NCBI GenBank assembly: GCA_002402195.1
Contig: NVVL01000048.1
Span: forward strand, 1 to 41,639
From: Rickettsiales bacterium
Lineage (GTDB): Bacteria; Pseudomonadota; Alphaproteobacteria; Rickettsiales; Rickettsiaceae
Reading direction: 5' to 3'
DNA: 41,639 bases
Positions 7,968 through 16,973 of this stretch are shown here, one piece after another (the stretch's first letter is position 1; each line of letters opens with the position of its first letter). The position numbers were made by a program, and so were the translations under genes. The notes beneath the pieces are model-generated. The model searched no databases, was not told the origin of the DNA, and saw only the letters and a program-made list of their open reading frames with translations.

Positions 7968-8369
7968 ATTTTCCCTGCTAATACTAGTTAACTTGAAACT
8001 GCTAGTCTACAGTTTTTTCAATTGAGGTCAAGAGGTTTTATTGATAATCACTAAAATATTTTAATTAAAAGATGTAATTCTTGTAAAATTATGCTTTATT
8101 TCGCTATATTATGTAATTATTGTAACGAAATTTTGTAATAAATTGATATATTACTGAGCTACATAGCTTTGCTGTTATATCCAAAAGACGGGCTACAGAA
8201 AGTGACTTGTCAAGCCTTTAGAAGCTACGTCCGCAGACCTAGAATATTCTATATTTTTAGAGATTTTTTTTATCTAAGGTGGGACAGATGTTTTTTACAC
8301 TAATAGTTGTAAAAACTTGCAAAAGAGCACTGTGTATCATTAACTCAGCACCCCCAATTTAAATGATTT
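7968..8369. other. 402-base gene-free region with direct repeats and hairpins
   Basis: No convincing gene is seen. It holds a manC promoter candidate (8004-8031), a 15-base direct repeat with one mismatch (8072-8086 ATGTAATTCTTGTAA and 8111-8125 ATGTAATTATTGTAA), a 12-base palindrome TAGAATATTCTA (8240-8251), and an inverted repeat TTTTTACA/TGTAAAAA (8292-8315). The DNA is strongly AT-rich. Confidence 0.5.
8004..8031 (-). promoter_or_regulatory. Putative sigma-70 promoter of manC
   Basis: On the minus strand TTGACC (8026-8031, 5 of 6) and TAGACT (8004-8009, 4 of 6) are separated by 16 bases, 36 bases ahead of the manC ATG. Confidence 0.45.
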
Positions 8370-9446
8370 TTACGAATCATTGGGCACTGCATCATCACCA
8401 GCCAGAAAGGTTGGGTTATCTACAAACTGATCTCCGTGAATTGTTAGGAGTTGAAAATTTTGCTCACTTAATAGCTTATCCCAAAACTTTGGTTCGTTAG
8501 TCATTTTGTAATGTTGCTGCGCAAGACTGTAAGCTTTTTTAACATAAAATATACTATGTTTTATATCAGATTCCGTGTTATCTGGATATATATATGTTTT
8601 ACTTAACATACCTGTTAGTTCAATATAAAGTTCTGAAAAACAGTGATGTCTAAATAGATCAGGCACCTTTACCTCATCTAATGTGCAGTTGCATTTAGAC
8701 GCAATTAATTTTCTAGCAAATTCTAACTTTTCTCTTGCTTCTACCCTATCAGGGTGACCACTATTACAATATGATGCTATTATATACGCCAAGCGGTCTA
8801 CATCATAGTCTGATAAAAGTTTTGCAAGCGTGCTAGGGTCTAAACTATAGTTTTTTTTAATGAAATCTAAAAGATTTTCAATAGATAACGGCCAGTCTTC
8901 GATAGTGTTATTGGAACATTTTTTAGATAATTCCTTTAAGTCGGATTTTAATTGCTCGCGCGCTTTTTCTTTGCTCAATTTTTCTTCATATTCCCTCGAT
9001 TCCGCTCTATTTTTCAGTGCTTGCCAAACATTGAAAATCCCGAGTGCTAATGCTGTTAGCCCCAGCCATGGCTCCCAATTATAGGGCTCCCCCCCGCCGC
9101 CATTACTCCTTCCTTGTTCCTGTGCATCAGGCACTGTAGATAAATCTGCAGCTGGTTTCTTTGGGGTTTGATCTATTGCCGGCTGCTGCGTTGCTAGGCT
9201 TGAAGAGTTTGTTTTTTGGTTAGAAAATGGGTCTGTTTTTCCAGATAATATCTGACTATCTGTATGAAATTCTTTCCACTGAGTGGTATGTCCCCAATTA
9301 TTAATGGAATTTGAAGAATCTCGTGAATTTACCCCGCTATAAGGTGTCACCGAAAAACCCGCAGCTTTGAATCGTAAATTACTACCTGTAAAACTTCTGA
9401 AATACTGCGTGCCTAGCGTGCCTAATTTTGTTATACGCTGTTTCAT
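8370..9446 (-). CDS. Unrecognised single-pass protein with presequence-like N terminus
   Basis: I do not recognise this 358-residue protein. Residues 1-42 contain seven Arg/Lys and no Asp/Glu and are rich in Ser, Thr, Phe and Gly, like a mitochondrial import presequence. Residues about 43-125 are low-complexity (Ser, Asn, Gln, Pro, then a GGGG run). A single hydrophobic stretch lies at about 128-144 (LGLTALALGIFNVWQAL), followed by a charged, probably coiled-coil segment to about 178. The rest is soluble and helical, with paired features (AREKLEFARKLI, VKKAYSLAQQHY) that could be degenerate TPR-like helices. It stands alone beside an IS remnant. A host-directed effector is one possibility; an inner-membrane protein is another. 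No function is assigned. Confidence 0.65.
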   Translation of the reverse strand: MKQRITKLGTLGTQYFRSFTGSNLRFKAAGFSVTPYSGVNSRDSSNSINNWGHTTQWKEFHTDSQILSGKTDPFSNQKTNSSSLATQQPAIDQTPKKPAADLSTVPDAQEQGRSNGGGGEPYNWEPWLGLTALALGIFNVWQALKNRAESREYEEKLSKEKAREQLKSDLKELSKKCSNNTIEDWPLSIENLLDFIKKNYSLDPSTLAKLLSDYDVDRLAYIIASYCNSGHPDRVEAREKLEFARKLIASKCNCTLDEVKVPDLFRHHCFSELYIELTGMLSKTYIYPDNTESDIKHSIFYVKKAYSLAQQHYKMTNEPKFWDKLLSEQNFQLLTIHGDQFVDNPTFLAGDDAVPNDS

Positions 9447-10004
9447 ATTCTGTACCTAATAAATTGTTAATTAAATTATAATCATCTGTTAAAACTAAAA
9501 TGCCACAACTAAACATTAATTTAATCACGAGGATTGCTGGCGTGTTGGTTGGTGTCAATGTTATAATCAACAACTTTGTATCTTAGATTGACAGGTAGTG
9601 CTTCCCTTTTTCTAGGCATATTTTTATCTCTTAAATTAAGTTAGAATCTTCAATGCTTATTTAGAATGACGCCCACTATAGCCAAAAACTTGCAAAATAA
9701 GAATGAAAAAAGGAGTTAGAGTTACCAAGTGTACTATTTTTACTAAAGTGGCATTGTGAAAATACACCACCGAGAATCAATTAACTTGGCTATACTTTAG
9801 TAGTATAGTTGTAATTCAGTATAGACTTTTTTTTAAGTAGCATGCTGTTTTTGGTATAAATGGCTAGTCCAGAATATTCCAGGCCTGCCCGCTTCGCTTC
9901 TAATACCACAGTTGTAATTCATTTTTGTAAAAGAGATCTGCGTGTATAATGATGGAACTTGGCGATAGATTAGGGTTTTCGTCACCAATAAAACCAGTCT
10001 AATA
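9447..10004. other. 558-base gene-poor region before the IS element
   Basis: No supported gene. It contains a 32-codon minus-strand frame (9521-9619) beginning MPRKREALPVNLRYKVV that could be a truncated gene start, and a cluster of the heptamer AGTATAG (inverted at 9790-9796, direct at 9802-9808 and 9818-9824). The stretch 9860-9930 is less AT-rich but carries no recognisable frame. It may be residue of earlier insertions. Confidence 0.4.
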
Positions 10005-10032
10005 GAGTCTGTCATAAACTGTGTGTAAGTTA
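10005..10032 (+). repeat. Left inverted repeat of the IS256-family element
   Basis: Begins GAGTCTGTCATAAACTG and ends GTGTAAGTTA. It pairs with the right end with a 2-base length difference and a few mismatches. Confidence 0.8.
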
Positions 10033-10088
10033 CAAAAAAGAACAATAAGTAATGTTGTAAACCAAGCAACTTAACCATAGGTATAGAT

Positions 10089-11347
10089 ATGACAAAAGAT
10101 ACAGCAAAAGCCTCAGAGAATATAAACGTCAAATTAGTAGAAGGATTATTATCAAAAACAGATCCAAGTGAGCTATTTGGGAAAGGAGGAATGTTTGCTC
10201 AATTAAAGAAGCAAATAGTGGAAAAAATCCCCCCGAGCGAGATGGAGCACGAGCTTGGTTATTCGAAGCACAGCAAAATATCAAAATTAAATAGCAATCG
10301 TCGCAATGGTAGTTATGAGAAGACAATATTAGACGACGAGGGTTACAAACTAGCAGCAGAGATCCCAAGAGATCGCCTTGGCGCATATGAACCAAAATTG
10401 ATACCAAAAGGAGTCAGGCGATTTAGCGGGTTTGATGACAAGGTAATATCCTTATATTCCAGGGGAATGACAATGAGCGAGATACAAGGTCATCTGGAGG
10501 AAATCTATAGCACAGAGGTGTCAAAAGAGTTGATATCGACAGTAACCGATAGTGCAATAGAAGAGTAACAAAGTGGTAAAATAGATCGTTAGATTCCAGT
10601 GTATCCGATATTATATTTAGATTGCATCCATGTAAAAGCTAGAGATAATCATACAATAATCAACAAAGCGGTGTATCTAGCAATAGGAGTCAATATGGAG
10701 GGTAGGAAGGAATTGCTAGGGATTTGGGTAGGCAAGAATGAGGGTTCTAAATTTTGGATGCAGGTAGTGACGGAGCTAAAGAATCGAGGAGTGCAGAAAA
10801 TATATGTGGCATCTGTGGATGGGTTAAAAGGTTTTCCAGAGGCGATAAATAGCATATTTCCAGATACGATAGTTCAGCTTTGCATAGTACATATGGTGAG
10901 GAATTGCTGTGAAATATGTGTCCTATAAAGATTTAAAGGAAGTAACCTCAGATTTAAAGAAGGTATATAGGGCAAATAGTGAGGAAATAGCGCTTTTGGG
11001 AGCTCGGCTCATTTAAGGATAAGTGGGATAGCAAATACCCAATAATCTCTGGCATATGGGAAAGGAATTGGACTGGTATAATCCCATTTTTTGCACTTTC
11101 TGCTGAAATCAGGAAGGTTATTTATACGACGAATGCAATTGAATCGATCAATCGTCAGATCAGAAAAATCATCAAAAACAAGGGGGTATTTCCAAACGAT
11201 GACTCTATCAAAAAGATAATATTTCTTGCACTTAGAAACGCTGCAAAAAAATGGACAATGCCGATCAGAAATTGGCCCATGGCACTGAACCAATTCGAAC
11301 TTATTTGCGGCGATTTTAAACAAGAATCATTACAACAAGTATTTTAA
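10089..11347 (+). pseudogene. IS256-family transposase, inactivated
   Basis: Mutator-type DDE transposase remnant. Fragment one (10089-10568, 159 residues) ends at TAA, and the same frame meets TAG again near 10590. Fragment two holds PVYPILYLDCIHVKARD and VASVDGLKGFPEAI, then shifts frame near 10905-10911. A third piece (KYVSYKDLKEV) shifts again near 10998-11001 into [14 protein letters not shown], then [20 protein letters not shown] and the C terminus [17 protein letters not shown]. The two catalytic Asp and the Glu of the DDE triad can all still be placed in the pieces, but no intact protein can be made without several corrections. Its stop lies inside the right inverted repeat. Confidence 0.9.
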
Positions 11348-11370
11348 CTTACACAGATTATGATTGACTC
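11345..11370 (-). repeat. Right inverted repeat of the IS256-family element
   Basis: Read on the minus strand it begins GAGTCAATCATAATCTG and ends TGTAAGTTA, matching the left end. It lies 32 bases beyond the rpsT stop codon. Confidence 0.8.
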
Positions 11371-11402
11371 GTTTTGACGGATGGACTAGCTAAAGCCCCT
11401 AT

Positions 11403-11867
11403 TTATTTAGAGGCAGTATCTGATTTTTTCTCAGCTTCTTTCTTTACAGCTGGCTTAGCTTTTGTTGTAGCTGGCTTTTTCACTGCTGCTGGTTTTGCTT
11501 TAGTTCCAGTAGCACCCGCCTCTGCTGTCGCCTTTTCGGGTGAGACAGTTTTTGGCTTAGTAGCTTTCTGCTCTGTTGTTTTTGCCGTTCCAACTGCCGC
11601 GCCTGTAGAAATTGCCTTTACCTTTTTAGATAAGCGACTAACTTTCCTTGCTGCAGTATTTTTCTTCATAAGATTATTTGCAACGCCTCTCATAATCTCA
11701 GACTGTGCTTCAACTAAAGCCTTATTAGACTCCTCAGAAGAGCCAGCTTCAACAGCAGTAATAACTCTCTTGATATAAGTCTTGATACGACTTTTTCTTG
11801 TTTTATTAATTTCAGTCTTACTAACTGTTTTTCTAATCGCTTTCTTTGTCGCGGAATGATTTGCCAT
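11403..11867 (-). CDS. rpsT: 30S ribosomal protein S20 with a Lys/Ala/Pro-rich C-terminal extension
   Basis: S20 binds 16S rRNA early in 30S assembly. Residues 1-87 match the family (MANHSATKKAIRKTVSK, KSRIKTYIKRV, then IMRGVANNLMKKNTAARKVSRL). S20 is normally about 87-90 residues; here it is 154. The extra ~65 residues are composed almost only of Lys, Ala, Thr, Pro, Val, Glu and Gly, with repeated AKP/KKP steps (TKAKPAAVKKPATTKAKPAV), resembling histone H1-like tails. It starts 12 bases after rplQ and so is probably the last gene of the ribosomal transcript, which is not the usual rpsT location. An IS remnant lies directly downstream. Confidence 0.92.
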   Translation of the reverse strand: MANHSATKKAIRKTVSKTEINKTRKSRIKTYIKRVITAVEAGSSEESNKALVEAQSEIMRGVANNLMKKNTAARKVSRLSKKVKAISTGAAVGTAKTTEQKATKPKTVSPEKATAEAGATGTKAKPAAVKKPATTKAKPAVKKEAEKKSDTASK

Positions 11868-11879
11868 ATGGTTTAAACC

Positions 11880-12293
11880 TTATTCTTGATTTTCTGTTTC
11901 TTCTACTTTGGGAGTCATGCAACCTTTTGCACTTAAATCTCTGTCTACAAATTCAATATATGCAATAGGAGCTTTGTCGCCATAGCGGAAACCAGCTTTT
12001 ATAATTCTTGTATATCCACCAGGACGTTCCTTATATCTTTCAGCCAGCACAGACATTAACTTCTCCGCCGCTTTTTTATCTTTTATACGAGAAATAATAT
12101 CTCTTCTTGCAGAAAGTGTTGCCGCTCTAGCCTTTGTCACTAACGCTTCAATATACGGGCGCAAAGCTTTTGCTTTTGGCACAGTCGTTTTAATTTGCTC
12201 GTTCATGACCAAAGAAGTCGCCATATTTGCAAACATAGCTTTCTTATGAGAAGAGGTTCTATTTAACTTCTTTCCTTTAATTTTATGACGCAT
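11880..12293 (-). CDS. rplQ: 50S ribosomal protein L17
   Basis: Large-subunit protein near the peptide exit tunnel. The 137-residue product opens with the family signature [20 protein letters not shown] and has [20 protein letters not shown] and the C-terminal [23 protein letters not shown]. The last residues ([10 protein letters not shown]) form a short acidic tail. It follows rpoA, as in the alpha operon of most bacteria, but with a 155-base gap, wide for this cluster. rpsT follows after 12 bases. Confidence 0.97.
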   Translation of the reverse strand: MRHKIKGKKLNRTSSHKKAMFANMATSLVMNEQIKTTVPKAKALRPYIEALVTKARAATLSARRDIISRIKDKKAAEKLMSVLAERYKERPGGYTRIIKAGFRYGDKAPIAYIEFVDRDLSAKGCMTPKVEETENQE

Positions 12294-12448
12294 TTCTATT
12301 ACCTAAATATTCAAAACTTTATATACAACAATCCAAATATTGTGTATATCTTTTATTCTTACAAAACTCTAACGCACAAAGCAAGCACGAAAAAGCCACT
12401 TTAAAAAACCTTTAACAATATCACCAATCCAAACTAACGAAGGTCACA

Positions 12449-13468
12449 TCAATAAGGCTCTTCATATTTCTTAGCAATCTCTTCTATATTTTCAGGTGGC
12501 CAATCGCTGACCTCCATTCCGAACTTCAAATTAAACTTTTGCAGAACATCTTTAATTTCATTCAAAGATTTTCTTCCAAAGTTTTGAGTTCTAAGCATTT
12601 CAGCTTCTGTCTTATTAACTAAATCACCAATATACACAATATTATCATTTTGCAGGCAATTTCTTGAACGAACTGACAATTCAAGCTCATCAACCTTCTT
12701 AAGTAAGATTGGGTTATATTCAAGCTCTTCTTTCGATTCCAGTTTCTCTTCTTCCTCTTCTTCAAAGGTGATGAATAATTGCAACTGATCTTGCATAATA
12801 CGAGCAGCCAACGCAACAGCCATTTCCGGAGAAATAGTTCCATCAGTTTCTATGCTCATTAGCAATTTATCATAATCCGTCACCTGTCCAACACGAGTAT
12901 CTTCAACCTTATAAGCAACCCTTTTCACCGGACTAAATAACGCATCAATAGTGATCACTCCAAGCGGAAAATCATGATCTTTCGCACTGCCCGCTGGTAT
13001 ATAACCTCTACCTATTTCTGTATAGAGTTCCATTTCAAGCTCAGCATCTTTCGACAAGGTACATATTTTCTGATTAGGATTCAACACTTCAACATCTGTC
13101 CCAGTCTCAATCATACCCGCAGTAACAACGCAAGGACCTTTAACATTGATTCTAAGTGTTTTTCTATCTGTACTATGCTGCTTAATAGAGATCTTTTTCA
13201 AATTAAGAACAACATCTACTATATCTTCCTTAACTCCAGATTTTGCAGAAAATTCGTGAACAGCTCCGTTAATTTTTACAGCCGTAATCGCCGCCCCTTG
13301 AAGCGAGGATAACAAAATCCTTCTTAGTGCATTACCAATAGTCAAACCAAAACCGCGCTCTAAAGGCTCAATAATGATATTTGCTACATTACTCTTTTCT
13401 TCTTTCCCATCATAAGAGATCTTGGATGGTTTAATTAAAGAGCTCCAGTTTTTATTTAGCGACAACAT
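12449..13468 (-). CDS. rpoA: DNA-directed RNA polymerase alpha subunit
   Basis: Scaffold subunit of RNA polymerase and target of activators. The 339 residues include the N-terminal dimerisation domain with [20 protein letters not shown] (about 33-52), the GRGYIPA loop, an acidic linker ([14 protein letters not shown], about 235-248), and the helix-hairpin-helix C-terminal domain ([15 protein letters not shown] through [14 protein letters not shown], about 259-310) that binds UP elements. The length is normal. rpsK lies 18 bases upstream, in alpha-operon order. Confidence 0.98.
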   Translation of the reverse strand: MLSLNKNWSSLIKPSKISYDGKEEKSNVANIIIEPLERGFGLTIGNALRRILLSSLQGAAITAVKINGAVHEFSAKSGVKEDIVDVVLNLKKISIKQHSTDRKTLRINVKGPCVVTAGMIETGTDVEVLNPNQKICTLSKDAELEMELYTEIGRGYIPAGSAKDHDFPLGVITIDALFSPVKRVAYKVEDTRVGQVTDYDKLLMSIETDGTISPEMAVALAARIMQDQLQLFITFEEEEEEKLESKEELEYNPILLKKVDELELSVRSRNCLQNDNIVYIGDLVNKTEAEMLRTQNFGRKSLNEIKDVLQKFNLKFGMEVSDWPPENIEEIAKKYEEPY

Positions 13469-13486
13469 ATTTTCTACCTATTTTAT

Positions 13487-13870
13487 CTATACTCTTCTTC
13501 TTTTTGGAGCTCTTACACCATTATGAGCAACACCCGATACATCTGTTATTGAAATAACAACAAAATTCTGGCTAAAAACAGCTCTCATCGCAGCTTCTCT
13601 TTGCGACCCAGCGCCTTTCACCTTAATAGAAACCGTCTTTAAACCATGTTCCTTTGCCATTTCGGATACTTTATCCACAGTAATTTGCGCAGCATAAGGA
13701 GTCGCTTTTTTAGCACCCTTAAAACCATGCGCACCTGCTGTAGAAATTGCAATAACATTACCCTGCACATCAGTAACCGTAACAATAGTATTGTTAAATG
13801 TTGCCTTGATATGAACAATTCCTAGCGTAATGTTCTTTTTCTTTTTTCTAACTTTATTTATTGGAGTCAT
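13487..13870 (-). CDS. rpsK: 30S ribosomal protein S11
   Basis: Small-subunit platform protein near the mRNA exit. The 127 residues contain [38 protein letters not shown], and the C terminus [11 protein letters not shown] small oddity is [12 protein letters not shown] where many bacteria have GPGSGREAAIRA. It sits between rpsM (16 bases upstream) and rpoA. Confidence 0.98.
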   Translation of the reverse strand: MTPINKVRKKKKNITLGIVHIKATFNNTIVTVTDVQGNVIAISTAGAHGFKGAKKATPYAAQITVDKVSEMAKEHGLKTVSIKVKGAGSQREAAMRAVFSQNFVVISITDVSGVAHNGVRAPKRRRV

Positions 13871-13886
13871 TATCTATATCTCTAAA

Positions 13887-14255
13887 TTATTTCTTCTTAC
13901 CAGCAATAGCAACAGCCTTACCTTTTCGAGTTCTAGCATTAGAATGAGTATTCTGACCACGTACAGGAAGTCTTCTGATATGTCTCAGACCTTCATACGT
14001 ACGAATATCTTTTTTCTTTTTAATGTTAAGACTCACTTCTCTTCTACGATCACCTTCCACTTGGAAATTTTGATCGATCTCAGCTCTTAAAGCGACGAGC
14101 TCTTTATCATCAAGATCCTTCACTCTTCTACTCTCTGAGATCTTCGTAGATCTACAAATTTTCTGAGAAGAGGTCAGACCTATACCATGTATATAAGTTA
14201 AACTAATCACCAATCTTTTATTTGGTGGAATATTCACACCCGCAATCCTTGCCAC
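13887..14255 (-). CDS. rpsM: 30S ribosomal protein S13
   Basis: Head protein of the small subunit that bridges to L5. The 122 residues begin [14 protein letters not shown] and carry the YIHGIG helix-two-turn-helix start, then the basic tail [20 protein letters not shown], followed by [14 protein letters not shown], which reaches toward P-site tRNA. It is separated from adk by 60 bases, the start of the alpha-operon block. No rpmJ lies between them. Confidence 0.98.
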   Translation of the reverse strand: MARIAGVNIPPNKRLVISLTYIHGIGLTSSQKICRSTKISESRRVKDLDDKELVALRAEIDQNFQVEGDRRREVSLNIKKKKDIRTYEGLRHIRRLPVRGQNTHSNARTRKGKAVAIAGKKK

Positions 14256-14315
14256 AAAAATTCTCCAGTTTTAAAAACAATTAGATTCAGAATAATATAA
14301 AAATACCTGAAAAAG

Positions 14316-14963
14316 TCAAATCTTTTTTACAATCGATGCGATTTCTTCAACAACTTTCTGTTTAGATTTACCCGCATTAACTGTAAAAAACCTACCTTTT
14401 TTCTGATAATACTCTACCATTGGTAGCGTTTCTTTCTCATACTCCGCTATCCTAGATAAAATCGCACTTTCAGTATCATCAGAACGAGCAGAAAATTCTT
14501 CTGACCCGCAATTATCACAAACCCCTTTTTTCTTGGGTTTGTCAAAATGTTCATTATAAATTCTTCCACAAGAAGAACAACTAATCCGTCCCAATATCCT
14601 CTTGACCACTACATCACTCTCAAGGTCAAAAAATATAACATTAACCGTAGCGTCAATATTTTCAATAAAATACTCAGCTTGGTCAAGGGTTCTCGGATAA
14701 CCATCAAGAATACACCCGTCCCGACACTCGTCGGACAAAATATATTTTCTTATCGTTTTATTTACAAGTCCAGTCGGAACAAGTCTTCCTTCCTTCATGC
14801 AAGCAGCCAAAGTCTTGGAATCTTCAGAATCCTCTAGCACCATCTTTCTAAATACATCTCCAGTAGAAATGTGAGGAATCACCAATTCTTCAGAAAGCAG
14901 CGCTCCTTGAGTCCCTTTTCCAGATCCTGGCAGCCCCAATAAAACTATTATCTTTTTTGTCAT
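14316..14963 (-). CDS. adk: Adenylate kinase
   Basis: Interconverts ATP + AMP and 2 ADP. The 215 residues show the P-loop GLPGSGKGTQG (residues 9-19), the AMP-binding HISTGDVFR and LDGYPRT, and a long LID. The LID holds two CxxC pairs (CSSC and CDNC, about residues 129-152), so it should bind a structural zinc as in many Gram-positive and some proteobacterial enzymes. The ATG directly abuts the secY stop, suggesting coupling. The secY-adk order is conserved in many bacteria. Confidence 0.98.
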   Translation of the reverse strand: MTKKIIVLLGLPGSGKGTQGALLSEELVIPHISTGDVFRKMVLEDSEDSKTLAACMKEGRLVPTGLVNKTIRKYILSDECRDGCILDGYPRTLDQAEYFIENIDATVNVIFFDLESDVVVKRILGRISCSSCGRIYNEHFDKPKKKGVCDNCGSEEFSARSDDTESAILSRIAEYEKETLPMVEYYQKKGRFFTVNAGKSKQKVVEEIASIVKKI

Positions 14964-16250
14964 TTAGTTTCTCAATTTCATTTTTTTAACGAGCCCTTCA
15001 TATCGAGCACTAAACAAATGTGTCTGAATCTGAGCAAAAGTATCAAGCACAACATTCACCACAATCAAGAAACTTGTTCCACCAAGAGCAAACGCCACAG
15101 AATACTTATTCATAAGTAATTCTGGTACAATACAAACCACAGACAGATATAAACTACCTAAAACCGTAAGGCGGGTCAACAAATAGTCGAAATATTCTGC
15201 AGTATTTTTTCCTGGCCTTCTTCCTGGAACATAAGCACCATTCTTTCTTAAATTCTCTGCGGTCTCTTCTGAGTTAAATACCACAGCTGTATAGAAAAAA
15301 CTAAAGAACATAATCAAAGCTATATACAGGAAGATAAATAAAGGCTTTCCATGTCCCAAATACCTAGAAACCATCCCCATAATTTCCGAATCTTTACTAG
15401 AAAACTCCGAAATCGTAGCTGGAAACAGCAACACCGAACTCGCAAAAATCGGTGGTATCACACCAGATGTATTAAGCTTCAACGGCATATGTGTAGCATC
15501 ACCACCATATATTTTATTACCCACCTGTCTTTTTGGATATTGAATAAGCACTTTGCGCTGAGCTCGTTCAAAATAAATAATAACAGTAATCATCGCCAAG
15601 ACACCAGCACAAATCGCCATCACAGCAACCGGAGACATCGCACCTTTCCGAGACAGCTCAAACATGCCAATAACAGCGCTAGGCAGACCAGAAACTATCC
15701 CAATAAAAATAATCAAAGAGGTTCCGTTTCCTATTCCTCTTGCCGAAATCTGTTCTCCAAGCCACATCAAAAACATTGTGCCCACAACAAGAGTCGTAAC
15801 CGCAGACACCTTAAAGAAGAACGGGTCAATTATAACAATTGGTCCATACGGAGTCACCGTAGCTCCAAGCCCTATAGCAATTCCATATGCTTGAAACGAT
15901 GCAAAAACAACGGTCAAATATCTAGAGAGCTGATTAATCTTACGACGCCCAACTTCACCATCTTTTTTCAGATTCTCAAGCGGTTTATACGCAATTGTCA
16001 TCAACTGAATCACAATCGATGCGGTAATATATGGCATGATAGCAAGAGCAAATATCGACATCCTCTCAAGCGAACCACCAGAAAGCATATTAAACATTCC
16101 AAGAATCCCCCCCTGACTTCTTTCAGCAAGGCTTGCAAGTGCTATGGAATCTATCCCAGGAATTGGTATGAAAGAACCAATTCTACACACAAGCAATACG
16201 CTAAGTGTAAATAGAATTCTACTACTAAGTTCTCCCTTCGATTTTTGCAT
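14964..16250 (-). CDS. secY: Protein translocase subunit SecY
   Basis: Pore subunit of the SecYEG translocon, with about ten membrane segments. I place the start at [20 protein letters not shown] (428 residues). An in-frame ATG 81 bases upstream would run into rplO and add a basic, non-conserved extension. Landmarks are the FIPIPGID plug region, [20 protein letters not shown], the cytosolic loop [11 protein letters not shown], and the loop [20 protein letters not shown] near residue 345, which contacts the ribosome and SecA. The gene starts 13 bases after rplO. Confidence 0.97.
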   Translation of the reverse strand: MQKSKGELSSRILFTLSVLLVCRIGSFIPIPGIDSIALASLAERSQGGILGMFNMLSGGSLERMSIFALAIMPYITASIVIQLMTIAYKPLENLKKDGEVGRRKINQLSRYLTVVFASFQAYGIAIGLGATVTPYGPIVIIDPFFFKVSAVTTLVVGTMFLMWLGEQISARGIGNGTSLIIFIGIVSGLPSAVIGMFELSRKGAMSPVAVMAICAGVLAMITVIIYFERAQRKVLIQYPKRQVGNKIYGGDATHMPLKLNTSGVIPPIFASSVLLFPATISEFSSKDSEIMGMVSRYLGHGKPLFIFLYIALIMFFSFFYTAVVFNSEETAENLRKNGAYVPGRRPGKNTAEYFDYLLTRLTVLGSLYLSVVCIVPELLMNKYSVAFALGGTSFLIVVNVVLDTFAQIQTHLFSARYEGLVKKMKLRN

Positions 16251-16263
16251 TATACTCTTCTTT

Positions 16264-16713
16264 TTATAGTACTTTACCACCAGCTGCTTCAACAACCGCT
16301 TTCGCAGATGCCGAACAAGCGTCCAATTCAATAGTCAGTTTGTGAGACGCTTTCTCGAGCCCCCCAAGAAGCTTCACAGGAACCTTATCACTTTTAATAT
16401 ATCCAATAGATACAAGCAATTCTTTGTTCACGCTACCTTTAGCATCAATACGCTTCTCTTCTATCATCACCTCAATATCAGCAATACTTATTGCAGTATA
16501 ATTAACCGCTTTTGAGCAGCTAAACCCTCTCTTTGGCATGCGCTTGATCAAAGGCATTTGACCGCCTTCAGTCTTGATCGCAACACCTGATCTAGATTTT
16601 TGCCCCTTAACGCCTCGACCACAAGTCTTGCCAGTTCCGCTACCGATTCCTCTACCAACTCTTTTTCTTGGTTTTTTGGATCCTTCTACGTTAAATAGTG
16701 TATTTAATCTCAT
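16264..16713 (-). CDS. rplO: 50S ribosomal protein L15
   Basis: Late-assembly large-subunit protein. The 149 residues have the Gly/Arg-rich N-terminal extension ([17 protein letters not shown], then GQKSRSGV), [16 protein letters not shown], and a globular end with VEAAGGKVL. The length is normal. It lies between rpmD and secY with short gaps, in standard spc-operon order. Confidence 0.97.
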   Translation of the reverse strand: MRLNTLFNVEGSKKPRKRVGRGIGSGTGKTCGRGVKGQKSRSGVAIKTEGGQMPLIKRMPKRGFSCSKAVNYTAISIADIEVMIEEKRIDAKGSVNKELLVSIGYIKSDKVPVKLLGGLEKASHKLTIELDACSASAKAVVEAAGGKVL

Positions 16714-16729
16714 ATCTTTAATTCCTATA

Positions 16730-16939
16730 CTATACAGTTTCTACACTTAGTAAGTGCCCAACCTTTTCTGCCATCCCTCTCACAGAAGGAGTGTCTTCAA
16801 GCAACCTTGATTTTCTCAACTTGTTCAAACCCAAACCAATCAACGTTTTACGCTGATCAGACGATCTCCCTATAGGGCTACCTATTTGCGTAACTTTAAT
16901 CAAACTTTTTGATTTAGATTTTATTTTTTTCTCAGTCAT
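16730..16939 (-). CDS. rpmD: 50S ribosomal protein L30
   Basis: Small large-subunit protein. The 69 residues include [20 protein letters not shown] followed by [20 protein letters not shown], the family core (GL.kl....D.p..rGm), with a lysine/serine-rich leader of about 12 residues. The ATG is 34 bases after rpsE. L30 is missing in some intracellular bacteria but is intact here. Confidence 0.95.
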   Translation of the reverse strand: MTEKKIKSKSKSLIKVTQIGSPIGRSSDQRKTLIGLGLNKLRKSRLLEDTPSVRGMAEKVGHLLSVETV

Positions 16940-16973
16940 CTTCTTAATCCTGAAATTTCATATATTATTTTTC

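Larger units (their letters stand above)
10005..11370 (+). mobile_element. Decayed IS256-family insertion sequence
   Basis: A 1366-base element bounded by imperfect inverted repeats that both start GAGTC, and holding a broken IS256-type transposase. The size fits the family. The 8-base flanks (GTCTAATA on the left, GTTTTGAC on the right) do not match, so no target duplication remains. This suggests an old insertion or later rearrangement. Confidence 0.85.

Noticed and set aside
9521..9619. A 32-codon minus-strand frame starting MPRKREALPVNLRYKVV, possibly a transposase or toxin-antitoxin fragment.
   Set aside because: Too short, no good ribosome-binding site, and no family recognised; mentioned only as content of the gap.
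9876..9887. A 12-mer (ATTCCAGGCCTG) shared, in reverse orientation, with the GC-rich tract in ctaA near 38183-38194, suggesting a dispersed repeat.
   Set aside because: Shared 12-mers are expected many times by chance in a 41 kb window, the core is self-complementary, and the flanks do not match.
9833..10132. A 99-codon minus-strand frame and a 92-codon frame just beyond it (to 10407).
   Set aside because: They run antisense across the IS end and transposase start, have atypical composition, and resemble no family.
11374..11778. A 134-codon plus-strand frame rich in Ala, Val and Phe that looks like a membrane protein.
   Set aside because: It is antisense to the Lys/Ala-rich tail of rpsT; the hydrophobicity is the complement of that composition.
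15351..16214. A 287-codon plus-strand frame.
   Set aside because: It lies wholly antisense to secY and encodes an improbable Asn/His/Arg-rich protein; secY is certain.
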